This document shows, one piece after another, positions 1 to 9,017 of a stretch of DNA of 64,000 bases. The DNA is from Bradyrhizobium agreste. GTDB taxonomy: Bacteria; Pseudomonadota; Alphaproteobacteria; Rhizobiales; Xanthobacteraceae. The DNA lies in NCBI RefSeq assembly GCF_016031625.1, contig NZ_JACCHP010000002.1:372001-436000 (forward strand), read 5' to 3'. Within the stretch, counting starts at the first letter, position 1; the number at the start of each line of letters is the position of its first letter. The position numbers were made by a program, and so were the translations under genes. The notes under the pieces are model-generated. The model did not search any database, was not told the DNA's origin, and saw only the letters and a list, made by a program, of their open reading frames with translations.

Positions 1-246
1 GACCTGCCAGCAGGTGAGCGTTTCGACATCCACGTCCTGATCTATCCGGATATGGGTCCCGGCGGCCTGCTCTATCGCCACCACAACACTCCGCGTTGGT
101 CGTCCTTCAACTCAGCGACCGCGCGAGGATTGGAGCTGCTCTCCTGGCCCCGGCATTGGGCCATCGGTTATGGACAAGGCGGCTGTGAAGACCGTCCGTT
201 CAGAGGTGCCGCGCTGAATTTTCAAGTCGCGCAAACAGGGCCCTGA
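1..246 (+). CDS. C-terminal part of an unrecognised protein, cut by window edge
   Basis: Frame 1 is open from the first base to a TGA at 244-246, giving at least 81 residues without an obvious start. The stretch contains an internal Met at codon 18 (base 52), but the reading frame is open before it, so this is probably the tail of a longer gene. I see no signal peptide, membrane segment or motif I recognise; the composition is rich in Trp, Arg and Gly near the end. It could also be a non-coding or decayed stretch, since the preceding sequence is not visible. Confidence 0.3.
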   Translation, partial: DLPAGERFDIHVLIYPDMGPGGLLYRHHNTPRWSSFNSATARGLELLSWPRHWAIGYGQGGCEDRPFRGAALNFQVAQTGP

Positions 247-301
247 TGATCGAATGAGCGCGACGGTGCTGCGGTGACCAGAGTTGCGGCGTGCCAGCCC
301 T

Positions 302-1126
302 TCAGGACGACAGGCCCGTCAGCTCCAGGCTGAGGGCACGCAGGCGCTTGCGCGCGTCGGCATCATAGGCCTGCGGATTGGCGCGCGCCTCGTTCATGCC
401 ATTGAAGAACAGGCCGCTCTTGTCAGCGACATCGTCGCCCTCGACGAGGTGGAGGATCGCCGCACCGCCTTGCTCCACCGTCGAGATCGGCGTGACGCCG
501 CCGGCACGCACCATCGTGGTGTTCATGTAGGTCGCGGGATGCAGCGCGTTGACCGTGACACCGGCGCCTCTCAGCTCGTCCGCGAAATCGATGGTGAACA
601 TGATCTGAGAAAGCTTGCTCTGTGCATAGGCACGCGAACCGCTGTTACCTTTCGTGATCATGACATCATCGAAATCGATCGGATGCTGACCGAGCGAAGC
701 GACATTGACGATACGCGACGGCGCCGCGGCCTTGAGCAGCGGCAGCAACAGATGGGCCAGCAGGAAACCGGAGAGATAATTCACGGCAAAGCGCAACTCG
801 TGACCGTCGGCGGTGACTTGTCGCTGCGGCCCATCGTTCTGCGAGCCGATGCCGGCATTGCTGACGAGGACGTCGAGACGCTGGTGATCGCGTTTCACGG
901 CTTCGGCTAGCGCGCGCGTGTCCGACATCGACGACAGATCGGCCTGGTAGAAGGTCGGCGCGGCACCGCCGGCTTTGGCGATCTCGTCGCTCAACACCTT
1001 CGCACGCGCTGCATCGCGGCCATGAATCAGGACCTTTGCACCGTCTTCAGCCAGCCGGCGCGCGACATAACGGCCGACGCCGTCGGTCGAGCCGGTTACC
1101 AGGATCGTCTTGCCATTCATCTTCAT
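302..1126 (-). CDS. Short-chain dehydrogenase/reductase (SDR family)
   Basis: A 274-residue classical-type SDR oxidoreductase using NAD(P)(H); the substrate cannot be told from sequence. The Rossmann glycine motif TGSTDGVGR lies near residue 10, the structural NAG motif appears as SNAGIG near residue 90, and the catalytic Tyr-x3-Lys appears as YAQSK. The frame is open for 75 codons further upstream, but the ATG at 1126 is chosen because TCGGAGGG sits just before it and the Rossmann fold starts directly after it. The C-terminal half resembles the retinol-dehydrogenase/WW-oxidoreductase-like branch. It is divergent from the small membrane gene at 1227, so the 100 bp between them probably holds both promoters. 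Confidence 0.85.
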   Translation of the reverse strand: MKMNGKTILVTGSTDGVGRYVARRLAEDGAKVLIHGRDAARAKVLSDEIAKAGGAAPTFYQADLSSMSDTRALAEAVKRDHQRLDVLVSNAGIGSQNDGPQRQVTADGHELRFAVNYLSGFLLAHLLLPLLKAAAPSRIVNVASLGQHPIDFDDVMITKGNSGSRAYAQSKLSQIMFTIDFADELRGAGVTVNALHPATYMNTTMVRAGGVTPISTVEQGGAAILHLVEGDDVADKSGLFFNGMNEARANPQAYDADARKRLRALSLELTGLSS

Positions 1127-1226
1127 CGTGCGCCCTCCGACTGCGGCCCTGCGCCACATCCGCGGCGAGAGATCATGCAGTATTCTGTGGCCGTGCGGCA
1201 TGCTCCACGAGAGGAGCCGTTCTGCA

Positions 1227-1520
1227 ATGTTGACACTGTTTGGTCTTCTCACCGCCCTGCCCGCGGTGCTGGCGCTCCACCTGCTCGAGCCGGAGCTGGT
1301 GCTGCCGGGGTTCAGTGTTTTGCTCTTTGTCGAGGCCGGCTTCGCCGTCATCGCGGCGCGCTTGATTCATCTGCCGGACAATTCGGACGATATCACGCTG
1401 TGGGACCTCGCGGGCGGCTTCACCCTGATCGGATGCGCCGCCGCGATGTTCGGCGAGCCGGATCAAGCCGCCCTGCTTCTGACCGAGCAAGGCGGCCTGC
1501 GGCCGTCGTCGCGGCCGTAA
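1227..1520 (+). CDS. Small membrane protein, unknown function
   Basis: A 97-residue protein with hydrophobic stretches near residues 1-20, 25-45 and 55-75, predicting an inner-membrane protein with about three helices. The start at 1227 is chosen over an upstream in-frame ATG at 1110 because GAGGAG lies at 1211-1216 at normal spacing and the upstream part overlaps the divergent SDR gene. The N-terminus is hydrophobic from the first residues. I do not recognise a family. It stands alone between divergent and convergent neighbours. Confidence 0.6.
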   Translation: MLTLFGLLTALPAVLALHLLEPELVLPGFSVLLFVEAGFAVIAARLIHLPDNSDDITLWDLAGGFTLIGCAAAMFGEPDQAALLLTEQGGLRPSSRP

Positions 1521-1536
1521 ATTGCCCAAGCAGCCG

Positions 1537-2256
1537 TCAATGGATCTCCGCCGACCGCTTCAGCGCGGCCTTCAGCTTTTCCAGCGAGAAGTCGGGGCTG
1601 CGCGCGATCTCCAGGATCGGCGTCTCGCGGCGGCCGCAGAGCTCGGCGGCCTCCGGCAGCTTTGCGGCCAGGTCGAGCGGGATCACGATGGCGCCATGCC
1701 GGTCGGCATGGATGAGATCGTCCGACTTCACGGTCATGCCGGCGACGCGCACCTCGCCGCCGAAGCTTTCCGCGTGCACCCAGGCGTGCGACGGACCGAT
1801 CGAGCCGGCCAGCGCCTGGAAGCCGGGCGCCCATTGCGGAATGTCGCGGATCGAGCCGTCGGTGATGACGCCGAGGCAGCCGAGCGCCTTGTGCACGTTG
1901 CTCTGCACCTCGCCCCAGAACGCGCCATAGCCCACGTCGGGTCCGTCGATGTCCTGGATCACCGAGATGCGCGGGCCATGGCCGGTGCCGACATATTCGT
2001 AATATTCGATGCGGCGCCTGGACTGCTCCTCGGCCGGAAGCGATGATTTCAGCACCGAGCGGATCGTCACCGTGCGGGCGTAGCCGACGATCGGCGGCAG
2101 GTCGGGAAACGGGCAGACCAGCTGCTTGGTGGTGTAGCCGATCAGCCGCCGCTCGGGCGCCACGATCTCCATGGCATTGCAGATCGTCGGCGTGTCGTAA
2201 CGGCCCAGCGCTTCGATGACGGAAGCGGGCAGCGGCCCGGTCGCGGAATTGGTCAC
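1537..2256 (-). CDS. RraA-like / HMG-aldolase-fold protein
   Basis: A 239-residue member of the RraA superfamily (regulator of RNase E activity A-like, which also covers 4-hydroxy-4-methyl-2-oxoglutarate and oxaloacetate-type aldolase/decarboxylases). The family hallmark is the block GVITDGSIRDIP near residue 130, where the Arg and Asp form the substrate and metal site, followed by an AWVHAESFGG loop and a D-x-I-H-AD-x-HG motif. In soil alphaproteobacteria such proteins are more often catabolic lyases than RNase regulators. The GTG at 2256 is preferred because GGGAGAGA precedes it; an in-frame ATG at 2340 would add an unlikely 28-residue extension. No operon partner. Confidence 0.75.
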   Translation of the reverse strand: MTNSATGPLPASVIEALGRYDTPTICNAMEIVAPERRLIGYTTKQLVCPFPDLPPIVGYARTVTIRSVLKSSLPAEEQSRRRIEYYEYVGTGHGPRISVIQDIDGPDVGYGAFWGEVQSNVHKALGCLGVITDGSIRDIPQWAPGFQALAGSIGPSHAWVHAESFGGEVRVAGMTVKSDDLIHADRHGAIVIPLDLAAKLPEAAELCGRRETPILEIARSPDFSLEKLKAALKRSAEIH

Positions 2257-2378
2257 GGCGTTCTCTCCCAGATTGGCGGCGGTTGATTGCGCGATGCCGC
2301 CGGCACAGGGCGATATAGCCGAGAACGGGCCTCTACCCAACTCAGGCAGGCCTCATGGCAGATATCTGCTTGCGGCCT

Positions 2379-3257
2379 TTAGTGCAGCCGCCCGGGCCGG
2401 TCGTCCTGGGGCGGCTCCGACAAAGTCGCCAGTGTCGGCGCCGAGGGCGGCGACGGGACCTCGCCTCCCGCCGGCGCGGTGGCTTCCACTGCGCGCGCCT
2501 GGTCGCGATAGGATTTGTAGCCGAGCGGCAGCGCGAGGAGGTACAGCACCGTGCCGATCGACAGCACGTGCCAGGGATAGGCGATCAGGAGCGCAATGAA
2601 GACGATCACGGCGACGAAGGCCGGCAGCACGAGCTCAGGCGGCACGCGCATGCGCTTGGTCTTGCCGGAGAACACCGGCAGGCGCGACACCATCAGAAAT
2701 GCGATCAGAAGCGTGTAGGCCGCGGTCACCGCCGCAGGTGTGCGGCCGAGATCGAGGAACGCGACATAGATGGGCAGCAGCACGGTGATCGCGCCGGCAG
2801 GCGCCGGCACGCCGGTGAAGAAATTGGCGGCAAAGGCCGGCTTGTTCGGATCGTCCATGGTGGCGTTGAAGCGGGCGAGCCGCAGGCCGCCGGAGATCGC
2901 GAACACAATGGCCGCGATCCAGCCGGCATTGCCGAGCTCGTGCAGCTGCCAGAAATACAGCATCAGGCCGGGCGCCACGCCGAAATTGACGAAGTCGGCG
3001 AGGCTGTCGAGCTCGGCGCCGAACTTGGACTGCCCCTTGATCATGCGCGCGATGCGGCCGTCGATGCCGTCGAGCGCGGCAGCGAACACGATGGCGTAGA
3101 CGGCGAGCGACGTCCGCCCTTCGATCGACAGCCGGATCGAGGTCAGGCCGGCGCAGATCGCCAGCAGCGTGATGACGTTGGGCACCAGCATCCGCACCGG
3201 GATTGGTCGGAACCGCCGGCGGCGGACGTCGGGATCCTTGAAGTCGTAAGGCGTCAT
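2379..3257 (-). CDS. pssA: CDP-diacylglycerol--serine O-phosphatidyltransferase
   Basis: Makes phosphatidylserine from CDP-diacylglycerol and serine in the inner membrane, the first step to phosphatidylethanolamine. The CDP-alcohol phosphotransferase signature DG-x2-AR-x8-G-x3-D-x3-D is complete, running from DGRIAR to LDSLAD near residues 64-88. Several hydrophobic helices flank it, and a Pro/Ala-rich soluble tail ends the 292-residue protein, a normal length for the type II (membrane) enzymes of alphaproteobacteria. AAGGA stands before the ATG. psd lies 86 bp upstream in the same direction, so the two consecutive enzymes are probably one transcription unit. Confidence 0.95.
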   Translation of the reverse strand: MTPYDFKDPDVRRRRFRPIPVRMLVPNVITLLAICAGLTSIRLSIEGRTSLAVYAIVFAAALDGIDGRIARMIKGQSKFGAELDSLADFVNFGVAPGLMLYFWQLHELGNAGWIAAIVFAISGGLRLARFNATMDDPNKPAFAANFFTGVPAPAGAITVLLPIYVAFLDLGRTPAAVTAAYTLLIAFLMVSRLPVFSGKTKRMRVPPELVLPAFVAVIVFIALLIAYPWHVLSIGTVLYLLALPLGYKSYRDQARAVEATAPAGGEVPSPPSAPTLATLSEPPQDDRPGRLH

Positions 3258-3343
3258 GGCTCGTCCTTATCTCGAGGCGAGATATAGCAAGCCGCGCCGC
3301 CCTCCGCCATTGCGGCGGACGGCCTGCAAGCACCGACTATTGG

Positions 3344-4042
3344 TTAATTGGCGCGGAAGGCGCGGCCCGGGTCGTCGCCGGCAAGGTCGGCCAGGATCGT
3401 CTCTCCGGCGATCGCGGTCTGCCCTTCCGAGACCAGCGCCTTGGTGCCCACGGGCAGGTAGACATCGAGGCGCGAGCCGAAGCGGATCAGGCCGAAGCGC
3501 TCGCCGGCGCCGATCGCCTGCCCTTCCCGAACGAAGCAGACGATGCGCTTGGCGACGAGGCCGGCGATCTGGACCACGCCGATCCGCGCCGTCGGCGTCG
3601 TGATCACCAGCGAGTTGCGCTCGTTGTCCTCGCTCGCCTTGTCGAGTTCGGCATTGATGAAGAGGCCGGGCCGATAGGCGATACGATCCACCCGGCCCGC
3701 CATGGGCGCGCGGTTCACGTGGCAGTTGAACACGCTCATGAAGATCGAGATGCGCGGCAGCGGCCGGTCGCCGAGCCCGAGCTCGGCCGGTGGCAGTGCC
3801 ATGGTGATCATCGAGACGCGCCCGTCGGCCGGCGACACCACGAGACCCTCGCGCACCGGCGTCACGCGGACGGGATCGCGGAAGAACAGCGCGCACCACA
3901 CGGTCAGGATCGTGCCGATCCACCCCAGCGGCGACCACAGCCAGAACAGGATCAGGCTCGCCAGCGCAAAGCCGCCGATGAAGGGATAGCCCTCCTTGTG
4001 GATCGGCGGGATCTGGCGCTGGATCGAATCGAGAATGGTCAT
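3344..4042 (-). CDS. psd: Phosphatidylserine decarboxylase proenzyme
   Basis: Converts phosphatidylserine to phosphatidylethanolamine. The protein is of the short (about 232-residue) alphaproteobacterial type with one N-terminal hydrophobic segment (residues about 22-55) that anchors it. The self-cleavage site that generates the pyruvoyl group is the Gly-Ser within [11 protein letters not shown] near residue 200; the HVNRAP motif of the family is also present. The ATG at 4042 is chosen for family length; a GTG at 4081 in the same frame would add 13 residues, and neither has a strong Shine-Dalgarno. It lies between the ABC exporter and pssA on the same strand. Confidence 0.93.
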   Translation of the reverse strand: MTILDSIQRQIPPIHKEGYPFIGGFALASLILFWLWSPLGWIGTILTVWCALFFRDPVRVTPVREGLVVSPADGRVSMITMALPPAELGLGDRPLPRISIFMSVFNCHVNRAPMAGRVDRIAYRPGLFINAELDKASEDNERNSLVITTPTARIGVVQIAGLVAKRIVCFVREGQAIGAGERFGLIRFGSRLDVYLPVGTKALVSEGQTAIAGETILADLAGDDPGRAFRAN

Positions 4043-4132
4043 TGCTTTTTGCCGGTCGGGGTTGATGCCACGGGTCGTCACGGGCTTGTTTAGGCCAGAC
4101 TGTTTAGGCCAGACTTGGGACCTGAGACAAGG

Positions 4133-6091
4133 TCACTCCGCCGCCGCGGGCGTCGTCAGGATGTCGTCGACCGGCGGCGGCTCCCGGTTGGGCGCGGCAT
4201 TGGCGTCGGCCATCTTGGCCAGTTTCTCGCGGGCCTCCTCGGCCTCGCGCTGCCTGTTCCACATGCTGGCATAGAGCTCACCCTGCGCGAGCAGGCTCGC
4301 GTGAGTGCCGCGCTCGGCGATGCGGCCCTGGTCCAGCACGATGATCTCGTCGGCGCCGACGATGGTGGAAAGCCGATGCGCGATCACCAGCGAGGTGCGG
4401 TTCTTGGCCACGCGGTCGAGCGCCCCCTGGATCTCGTGCTCGGTGTGGGTGTCGAGCGCCGAGGTCGCCTCGTCGAGCACCAGGATCGGCGGCGCCTTGA
4501 GCACCGTGCGCGCGATCGCCACGCGCTGCTTTTCGCCGCCCGACAATTTCAGGCCGCGCTCGCCGACCTGGGTCTCGTAGCCCTTGGGCGCCATGCGGAT
4601 GAAGTGGTCGATCTGTGCCAGCCGCGCGGCCTCCTCCACCTCGGCATCAGTCGCATCCCAACGGCCGTAGCGGATGTTGTAGCGGATGGTATCGTTGAAC
4701 AGCACGGTGTCCTGCGGCACCATGCCGATCGATGCGCGCAAGCTGGCCTGCGTGACCCCGCGGATGTCCTGGCCGTCGATCAGGATCCTGCCGCCGGAAA
4801 TGTCATAGAGGCGAAACAGCAGCCGCGAGATGGTCGATTTGCCGGCGCCGGAGGGGCCGACGATGGCGACGGTCTTGCCGGCCGGCACCTCGAAGCTGAT
4901 GCCCCTCAGGATCGGGCGCGTCGGCTCATAGGCAAAGCGCACGTCCTCGAAGCGCACCGTGCCGGCGGAGATGACCAGCGGCTTCGCGCCAGGTGCATCC
5001 TTGATCTCGGCCTCGCGGCTGAGCACGCCGAACATCTTCTCGATGTCGATGATCGCCTGCTTGATCTCGCGATAGACCATGCCCATGAAGTTCAGCGGCT
5101 GGTAGAGCTGGATCATCATGGCGTTGACCAGCACGAAATCGCCGACCGTGTTGGTGCCGTTGCGCACGCCGATCGCGCACATCAGCATGGTCGCGGTCAG
5201 GCCGAGCGTGAAGATCACCGCCTGACCCGTATTGAGCACCGCGAGCGAGGTGTAGGTACGGACGCTCGCCTCCTCGTAGCGCTCGACCGACCTGTCGTAG
5301 CGCTGCGCCTCGCGCGCTTCGGCGCCGAAATACTTCACCGTCTCGTAATTGAGCAGCGAGTCGATCGCCTTGGTGTTCGCTTCGGTGTCGGAATCGTTCA
5401 TCTTGCGGCGGATGCCGATCCGCCACTCGGTCGCGATATAGGTATAGTACATGTAAAGCGTGACCGTGATCAGGGTGGCGACCACGTAACGCCAGTCGAA
5501 TTGCCAGAGCAGCACCGCCAGCAGCAGCGAGACCTCGACGATGGTCGGGATCAGCTGCAGGATCACCATGCGCACGATGACCTCGATGCCCTCGCGGCCA
5601 CGCTCGAGCACGCGCGTCAAGCCGCCGGTCTTGCGCTCCAGGTGAAAGCGTAGCGACAGCTCGTGCATGTGGATGAAGGTGAGGGTCGCGAGCTTGCGCA
5701 CCGCATGCATGGCGACGCGGGCGAAGATGCCGTCGCGCCATTGCGTCAGCACCGCCATCAGGATGCGCATCAGGCCGTAGCTCGCGGTCAGCAGCAAGGG
5801 CGAGGCGATCACCCAGAGATGCCAATTGTCGGCCGCGACCGGCGCGGTGTTGGCGCCGGTCAGCGCATCCGTCGCCCATTTGAAGCTGAACGGCACGGCG
5901 AGCGTGATCAGCTTGGCGGCAAGCAGCAGCACCAGCGACCAGACCACCCTCATCTTCAGGTCGAAACGGTCGCCCGGCCAGATGTAGGGCCACAGATGTG
6001 CCAGCGTGCCCATCAGCGTGGCCCCGGCCTGCCGTCCTGCCGCGGGAGGATCAGGAACGTCGGCGCCGTCGAACGATTGAGGTTGGTCCAT
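4133..6091 (-). CDS. Atm1/HMT1-type ABC exporter (fused permease-ATPase)
   Basis: A 652-residue half-transporter that should homodimerise in the inner membrane. The first 340 residues form the six-helix exporter domain. The ATPase domain shows Walker A GPSGAGKST near residue 412, the ABC signature LSGGEKQR near 518, Walker B ILVLDEATSALD and the H-loop in VIAHRLST. Helix content and the Q-loop region resemble Atm1 proteins, which export glutathione-linked sulfur species or metals; that substrate is inference from the family. A TTG at 6094 directly before the ATG is an alternative start. The pssA-psd pair follows 90 bp downstream, possibly in the same operon. Confidence 0.88.
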   Translation of the reverse strand: MDQPQSFDGADVPDPPAAGRQAGATLMGTLAHLWPYIWPGDRFDLKMRVVWSLVLLLAAKLITLAVPFSFKWATDALTGANTAPVAADNWHLWVIASPLLLTASYGLMRILMAVLTQWRDGIFARVAMHAVRKLATLTFIHMHELSLRFHLERKTGGLTRVLERGREGIEVIVRMVILQLIPTIVEVSLLLAVLLWQFDWRYVVATLITVTLYMYYTYIATEWRIGIRRKMNDSDTEANTKAIDSLLNYETVKYFGAEAREAQRYDRSVERYEEASVRTYTSLAVLNTGQAVIFTLGLTATMLMCAIGVRNGTNTVGDFVLVNAMMIQLYQPLNFMGMVYREIKQAIIDIEKMFGVLSREAEIKDAPGAKPLVISAGTVRFEDVRFAYEPTRPILRGISFEVPAGKTVAIVGPSGAGKSTISRLLFRLYDISGGRILIDGQDIRGVTQASLRASIGMVPQDTVLFNDTIRYNIRYGRWDATDAEVEEAARLAQIDHFIRMAPKGYETQVGERGLKLSGGEKQRVAIARTVLKAPPILVLDEATSALDTHTEHEIQGALDRVAKNRTSLVIAHRLSTIVGADEIIVLDQGRIAERGTHASLLAQGELYASMWNRQREAEEAREKLAKMADANAAPNREPPPVDDILTTPAAAE

Positions 6092-6283
6092 CAAGAAACC
6101 CGAAAGCCCGCCGGATGCAGGCGCAACTGCGATTAACGATTTTCGCCCGTCATATAGAGCCTTCCCGACGCCCGCGCACCCCGCCAGATGGCGAATCCTC
6201 GATTGTTTGTCGCGATTTACCGGTAAATTCCCGGAAGTATCGAATCACCGTTTGGACTTGACGCCACTTCGCTGCAATGCATC

Positions 6284-6898
6284 ATGGCACCGATGAGCAC
6301 GATCAAAACCGTCTGTGTCTATTGCGGCTCCGGCCCTGGAACAAATCCCAACTTCATCGAAGCGGCGAAGGCGCTCGGCAGAGCGCTGGCGGAAAGCAAG
6401 ATCCGTCTCGTTTATGGCGGCGGCTCGCTCGGCCTGATGGGCGCGGTCGCAACCTCCGTGCTGGATCACGGCGGCACCGTCACCGGCATCATCCCTGACT
6501 TCCTGCGGATGCGCGAGAACGCGCTGACGCGCGTGCAGGAGATGGTCGTCACGCCCGACATGCACGAGCGCAAGCGGCTGATGTTCGAGCGCTCCGACGC
6601 CTTCGTGGCCTTGCCCGGCGGCCTCGGCACGCTCGAGGAGTTGGTCGAGCAGCTGACCTGGCAGCAACTCGGCCGTCACGCCAAGCCCGTGCTACTGGCC
6701 AATATCGACAATTTCTGGGAGCCGCTGTTCTCGCTGGTGGCCCACATGCGGCAAACCCAGTTCATCCGCGCCGGTCTTTCCGTCGATATCCTGAAGGCGG
6801 ACAAGGTCGAGGAAATCGTCCCACGGCTGCGCGCCGCGGCGGCGCAGATTCCCGACGACCAGCGCGATCTCGCGCCCGACGTGGCCCGGCGCCTGTAG
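6284..6898 (+). CDS. LOG family protein (cytokinin-activating phosphoribohydrolase type)
   Basis: A 204-residue TIGR00730 protein. The family motif PGGLGTLEE near residue 107 carries the catalytic Glu, with the Arg-rich stretch HERKRLMF before it and the Rossmann-like YGGGSLGLMG nucleotide loop near residue 45. LOG enzymes cleave the ribose 5'-phosphate from cytokinin nucleotides; the same fold also includes AMP nucleosidases and lysine-decarboxylase-misnamed proteins. In a rhizobium-like organism cytokinin release is possible but not shown. Two starts are possible, ATG 6284 and ATG 6293, with no clear ribosome site for either. It is convergent with the VOC gene that ends 8 bases downstream. 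Confidence 0.85.
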   Translation: MAPMSTIKTVCVYCGSGPGTNPNFIEAAKALGRALAESKIRLVYGGGSLGLMGAVATSVLDHGGTVTGIIPDFLRMRENALTRVQEMVVTPDMHERKRLMFERSDAFVALPGGLGTLEELVEQLTWQQLGRHAKPVLLANIDNFWEPLFSLVAHMRQTQFIRAGLSVDILKADKVEEIVPRLRAAAAQIPDDQRDLAPDVARRL

Positions 6899-6906
6899 GC
6901 CGTCTT

Positions 6907-7284
6907 TTATTCCTGCGGGAACGTCACCGCCTCGATCCGATTGCCGTCGGGGTCGGTGACGAAGGCGGCGTAGTAGCGCACGCGATCGTGCGGGCGGATG
7001 CCTGGCGCGCCGTCGGAGCCGCCGCCGGCGGACAAGGCAGCCGCATGAAACGCATCGACCTCGGCCGTGGTTTTCGCCCGCAGGCAGATGTGCACGCCGC
7101 TCTCCGGCGCGACACGCGGCATGCCTTCGCGCAAGTTGATCCAGAACTCCGGATAGGCCTTGCCGAAACCGACCGTCCGCGGCCGCGTGACGAGGCGCGT
7201 GAGGCCGAGAGCGGCGAGCGTCGCCTCGTAGAACTTTGCGGCACGATCGAGATCGCCGACGCCGACGGAGATGTGGTCGATCAT
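6907..7284 (-). CDS. VOC (glyoxalase/bleomycin-resistance fold) protein
   Basis: A 125-residue single-domain vicinal-oxygen-chelate protein. The N-terminal MIDHISVGVGDLDRAAKFYE and the C-terminal FVTDPDGNRIEAV are typical of the paired beta-alpha-beta-beta-beta modules, and His4 and Glu121 are plausible metal ligands. The substrate is unknown. The ATG at 7284 is chosen because GGAGG lies 10-14 bases before it; an upstream ATG at 7326 would overlap a palindromic repeat element. It stands alone. Confidence 0.8.
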   Translation of the reverse strand: MIDHISVGVGDLDRAAKFYEATLAALGLTRLVTRPRTVGFGKAYPEFWINLREGMPRVAPESGVHICLRAKTTAEVDAFHAAALSAGGGSDGAPGIRPHDRVRYYAAFVTDPDGNRIEAVTFPQE

Positions 7285-7306
7285 GGCCGTGCTCCCTGCC
7301 TCCTCA

Positions 7307-7407
7307 GTCATTCCGGGGCGATGCAAAGCATCGAACCCGGAATCTCGAGATTCTCAGGTGCGCAATTGCGCACCATAGTTCGCCTCTTCGAGGCGCCCCG
7401 GAATGAC
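7307..7407. repeat. Palindromic intergenic repeat with 14-bp perfect ends
   Basis: The ends GTCATTCCGGGGCG (7307-7320) and CGCCCCGGAATGAC (7394-7407) are perfect reverse complements. Inside are smaller self-complementary parts such as CGATGCAAAGCATCG, TCTCGAGA and GGTGCGCAATTGCGCACC. The layout is like the short, non-coding palindromic elements scattered between genes in rhizobia. It fills the gap between the VOC gene and cimA and may also act as a folded 3' end for cimA, which ends 12 bases away. Confidence 0.7.
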
Positions 7408-7418
7408 CACAGCAACAC

Positions 7419-9017
7419 TTACGCCGGCGCCCCCGACTTCACCAGCTTGTAGATCACCGAATCCATCAGCGCCTGGAACGAGGCGTCGATAATGTTCGGG
7501 GACACGCCCACAGTGGTCCAACGATCGCCGTTCTCGTCCTCGCTCTCGATCAGCACGCGCGTGACCGCGCCGGTGCCGCCATTGAGGATACGGACGCGAT
7601 AGTCGATCAGCGTCAAGCCCTCAATGAATTTCTGGTACTTGCCGAGATCCTTGCGCAGCGCGACGTCGAGCGCGTTGACGGGACCGTTGCCTTCGGCCGC
7701 CGAGATCAGATGCTCGCCGGCGACGTCGACCTTGACCACCGCGAGCGCCACCGTGACGCGTTCGCCGAGCGCATTGTAGCGCTGCTCGACGTTGACGTCG
7801 AACTGCTCGACCTCGAAATAATGCGGCACCTTGCCGAGCGTGCGGCGCGCCAGGAGCTCGAACGAGGCGTTGGCGGATTCATAGGCATAGCCGGCCGCCT
7901 CGCGCTCTTTCAATTCCTCGACGAGCCGCGTCAGCTTCGGATCGCTCTTCTCGTAAGGGATGCCGGCGCGGTCGAGCTCGGCGATGACGTTGGAGCGGCC
8001 GGCCTGGTCGGACACCAGCACCTTGCGGTGATTGCCGACCAGCTCCGGCAGCACATGCTCGTAGGTCTGCGGATCCTTCAGCACGGCGGAGGCATGGATG
8101 CCGGTCTTGGTGACGAAGGCGCTCTCGCCGACATAAGCCGCATGCCGGTTCGGCACGCGGTTGAGCATGTCGTCCAGCGTGCGCGACACCTTGACCAGCG
8201 TCGCCAGCTTCTCCGTGGTGACGCCGATCTCGAAGGCGTCGGCAAAACCCGTCTTCAGCTTCAGCGTCGGGATCAGCGAGCAGAGATTGGCATTGCCGCA
8301 GCGCTCGCCGAGGCCGTTCAGCGTGCCCTGGATCTGCCGCGCGCCGGCACGCACCGCGGCGAGCGAATTGGCCACCGCCTGCTCGGTATCGTTATGGGCG
8401 TGAATGCCGACGTGGTCGCCGGGGATGTGCCTGGTCACGTCTCTGACGATGGCCTCGACCTCATCGGGCATAGTGCCGCCATTGGTGTCGCACAGCACCA
8501 CCCAGCGCGCGCCGGCCTCATAGGCGGCCTTGGCGCAGGCAAGCGCGAAGGCGGCGTCTTCCTTGTAGCCGTCGAAGAAGTGCTCGCAATCGAGCATCAC
8601 CTCGCGACCGGCCGCCTTCGCCGCCGCGACGCTGTCGCGGATCGAGGCGAGGTTCTCTTCCTTCGTGGTCTCCAGCGCGACGCGCACCTGATAGGCCGAG
8701 GACTTCGCCACGAAGCAGATCGCATCCGCCTTGGCTTCCAAGAGGCCCGCGACGCCCGGATCGTTCGAAACCGAGCGGCCTGCCCGCCGCGTCATGCCGA
8801 AGGCGGTGAAGCGTGCATGATTGAGCTTGGGCTTGGAGCCAAAGAACTCCGTGTCGAGCGGATTGGCACCGGGATAGCCGCCCTCGACATAGTCGATGCC
8901 GAGATCATCGAGCATCGCCGCGATGACCTGCTTGTCGGCCAGCGTGAAGTCGACGCCGTTGGTCTGCGCCCCATCGCGCAGCGTGGTGTCGAACAGATAA
9001 AGACGCTCTTTGCTCAT
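7419..9017 (-). CDS. cimA: (R)-citramalate synthase
   Basis: Condenses pyruvate and acetyl-CoA to citramalate, the entry to the threonine-independent isoleucine route. The 532-residue protein has the alpha-isopropylmalate-synthase-like TIM barrel with FDTTLRDGAQ at residues 8-17, the metal-site stretch HAHNDTEQAVANS, and a C-terminal regulatory domain (about residues 390-532). Full-length similarity to the CimA/TIGR00977 branch rather than LeuA is judged from FDTTLRDGAQTNGVDF and the overall length. The start at 9017 has GGAG upstream and overlaps the stop of the acetyltransferase gene (ATGA), which implies coupled translation in the cysS operon. Confidence 0.88.
   Translation of the reverse strand: MSKERLYLFDTTLRDGAQTNGVDFTLADKQVIAAMLDDLGIDYVEGGYPGANPLDTEFFGSKPKLNHARFTAFGMTRRAGRSVSNDPGVAGLLEAKADAICFVAKSSAYQVRVALETTKEENLASIRDSVAAAKAAGREVMLDCEHFFDGYKEDAAFALACAKAAYEAGARWVVLCDTNGGTMPDEVEAIVRDVTRHIPGDHVGIHAHNDTEQAVANSLAAVRAGARQIQGTLNGLGERCGNANLCSLIPTLKLKTGFADAFEIGVTTEKLATLVKVSRTLDDMLNRVPNRHAAYVGESAFVTKTGIHASAVLKDPQTYEHVLPELVGNHRKVLVSDQAGRSNVIAELDRAGIPYEKSDPKLTRLVEELKEREAAGYAYESANASFELLARRTLGKVPHYFEVEQFDVNVEQRYNALGERVTVALAVVKVDVAGEHLISAAEGNGPVNALDVALRKDLGKYQKFIEGLTLIDYRVRILNGGTGAVTRVLIESEDENGDRWTTVGVSPNIIDASFQALMDSVIYKLVKSGAPA

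Noticed and set aside
4115..5653. Plus-strand open frame of 512 codons
   Set aside because: It is a shadow of the ABC exporter; the product is very rich in His, Asp and Arg, as seen in antisense frames of GC-rich genes.
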